From: Acetobacter orleanensis
Lineage (GTDB): Bacteria > Pseudomonadota > Alphaproteobacteria > Acetobacterales > Acetobacteraceae
Reading direction: 5' to 3'
NCBI RefSeq assembly: GCF_001581005.1
Contig: NZ_LHZV01000066.1
Location: forward strand, 124,001 to 188,000
DNA length: 64,000 nucleotides
Below, in pieces: positions 63,363-64,000 of the stretch. Positions within the stretch are counted from its first letter, which is position 1, and each line of letters starts with the position of its first letter. A program made the translations under genes and the position numbers. The notes beneath the pieces were generated by a model. That model was not told the DNA's origin. It saw nothing but the letters and a program-made list of their open reading frames with translations, and ran no database searches.

Positions 63363-63686
63363 GTGAAAAATCTTGCCGGACTGATGAAGCAGGCCACTCA
63401 GATGCAGGCGAAAATGGAAGCCATGCAGAGCTCACTGGAAGCCATGAATATTGAAGGCTCCGCAGGGGCGGGTATGGTGAAAGTGGTGCTGAGCGGGAAG
63501 GGCGACATGCGCTCCATCCAGATAGACCCCAAACTGGCTGACCCGGCAGAAATGGAAATGTTGCAGGACCTGATTATGGCTGCCTGCGCCGATGCCCGCA
63601 CCAAGCTGGATACAAAAGCCGCTGAAGAAATGCAGAAAGTGACGGGTGGTCTGAACCTGCCTGCCGGCATGAAGCTGCCGTTCTGA
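63363..63686 (+). CDS. ybaB: YbaB/EbfC nucleoid-associated protein
   Basis: A 107-residue DNA-binding protein of the YbaB/EbfC family, which forms dimers with a tweezer-like shape. It starts [22 protein letters not shown] from GTG 63363 with AAGGAGAG upstream, and has [20 protein letters not shown] and [17 protein letters not shown]. In many bacteria it sits between dnaX and recR, as here. Role: nucleoid organisation or gene regulation. Confidence 0.96.
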   Translation: MKNLAGLMKQATQMQAKMEAMQSSLEAMNIEGSAGAGMVKVVLSGKGDMRSIQIDPKLADPAEMEMLQDLIMAACADARTKLDTKAAEEMQKVTGGLNLPAGMKLPF

Positions 63687-63702
63687 CCTGACGGAGCGCG
63701 GC

Positions 63703-64000
63703 ATGGGCGGGCATGAGATAGAGCAGCTTATCAGGCTATTGGGGCGGTTGCCGGGGTTTGGCCCGCGTTCTGCCCGCCGTATTGCCCTGTTCCTGCTGCG
63801 GGATACACAGGCCCGTCTGGTACCGCTGGCCCGTGCGCTGGAGCGTGCGGGTGAGGCTGTAAAAACCTGTTCTACCTGCGGTAATCTGGACACCGTGGAC
63901 CCATGCCATATCTGCACCGACCCATTGCGGGACTCCGGCGTGGTGTGTGTGGTGGAAACGGTGGGAGACCTCTGGGCGCTGGAGCGTGCCGGAGTGCATC
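63703..64000 (+). CDS. recR: Recombination mediator RecR (partial, C-terminus outside window)
   Basis: RecR helps RecFOR load RecA at gaps. From ATG 63703, with GGAG upstream, the protein begins MGGHEIEQLIRLLGRLPGFG, then PRSARRIALFLLR (helix-hairpin-helix) and the zinc finger CSTCGNLDTVDPCHICTD, followed by VCVVETVGDLWALERAG, the start of the Toprim domain. About half the gene is present; it runs off the right edge with an open frame. It follows ybaB by 16 bases in the dnaX-ybaB-recR set. Confidence 0.96.
   Translation, partial: MGGHEIEQLIRLLGRLPGFGPRSARRIALFLLRDTQARLVPLARALERAGEAVKTCSTCGNLDTVDPCHICTDPLRDSGVVCVVETVGDLWALERAGVH

Overview
The window is chromosomal DNA from an acetic acid bacterium, most likely Acetobacter. 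The best single clue is a secreted alpha-amino acid ester hydrolase (26516-28525). From memory it closely matches the enzyme described from Acetobacter turbidans. The rest fits an alphaproteobacterium of moderately high GC: hemA of the C4 (ALA synthase) type, an ffs-dnaX-ybaB-recR block, sdhCDAB, opgGH and a sugar metabolism built around zwf. The species cannot be fixed from the sequence alone. Most of the window is core genome. No insertion sequence, prophage or cas gene was seen.

Layout. 1-1762: hemE (left, cut by the window edge) and maf (right) diverge from a 368-bp non-coding region with an AT-rich stretch, DnaA-box-like sites and 14 GTAC tetranucleotides; this is probably the replication origin. 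1845-7335: tRNA-Ala, a small membrane protein, a Bcr-type exporter, a secreted amidohydrolase, and a leftward set of thioredoxin/TPR protein, Lon-like domain protein, Trm112 protein and lipoprotein. 7562-19700: uvrA, secreted creatininase-like protein, beta-propeller protein, aldA with a divergent LysR regulator, an M61 peptidase, an AT-rich DUF2075 helicase-like gene and an NfuA-like protein. 19760-25197: a two-repeat CRISPR-like remnant, a RutE-like reductase, tsaB-rimI, purD, xseA, a lipoprotein and tRNA-Leu.

25229-41128: serC, the ester hydrolase, a second creatininase-like protein, two leftward oxidoreductases (Sad-type aldehyde dehydrogenase and AdhP-type alcohol dehydrogenase), zwf, asd, sdhCDAB, a GT39-like membrane glycosyltransferase and a GNAT gene frameshifted by a short deletion. 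41170-49235: a phosphatase, an EamA transporter, the leftward tkt-like/gap/pgk operon, a lipoprotein and hemA. 49287-57633: a DsbA-like protein, a gamma-glutamyltransferase-like lipoprotein, recA, a GNAT protein, a ModE-like regulator and opgG-opgH. 57872-64000: nagA and a BadF-type sugar kinase, a small exported protein, the SRP RNA gene, dnaX, ybaB and the start of recR.

How the genes work together. zwf feeds the pentose phosphate pathway, the usual main sugar route in acetic acid bacteria. gap and pgk serve lower glycolysis and gluconeogenesis. The transketolase homologue at the head of their operon has lost most thiamine-diphosphate and catalytic residues and looks like a pseudoenzyme. 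hemA and hemE bracket heme synthesis, which supplies the membrane respiratory chain that includes succinate dehydrogenase. uvrA, recA, xseA, recR and dnaX give a strong repair and replication content. nagA and the BadF-type kinase suggest salvage of amino sugars. The items most worth a second look are the GTAC-rich origin, the degenerate transketolase, the CRISPR-like remnant, the deletion in the GNAT gene and the compositionally mosaic DUF2075 gene.
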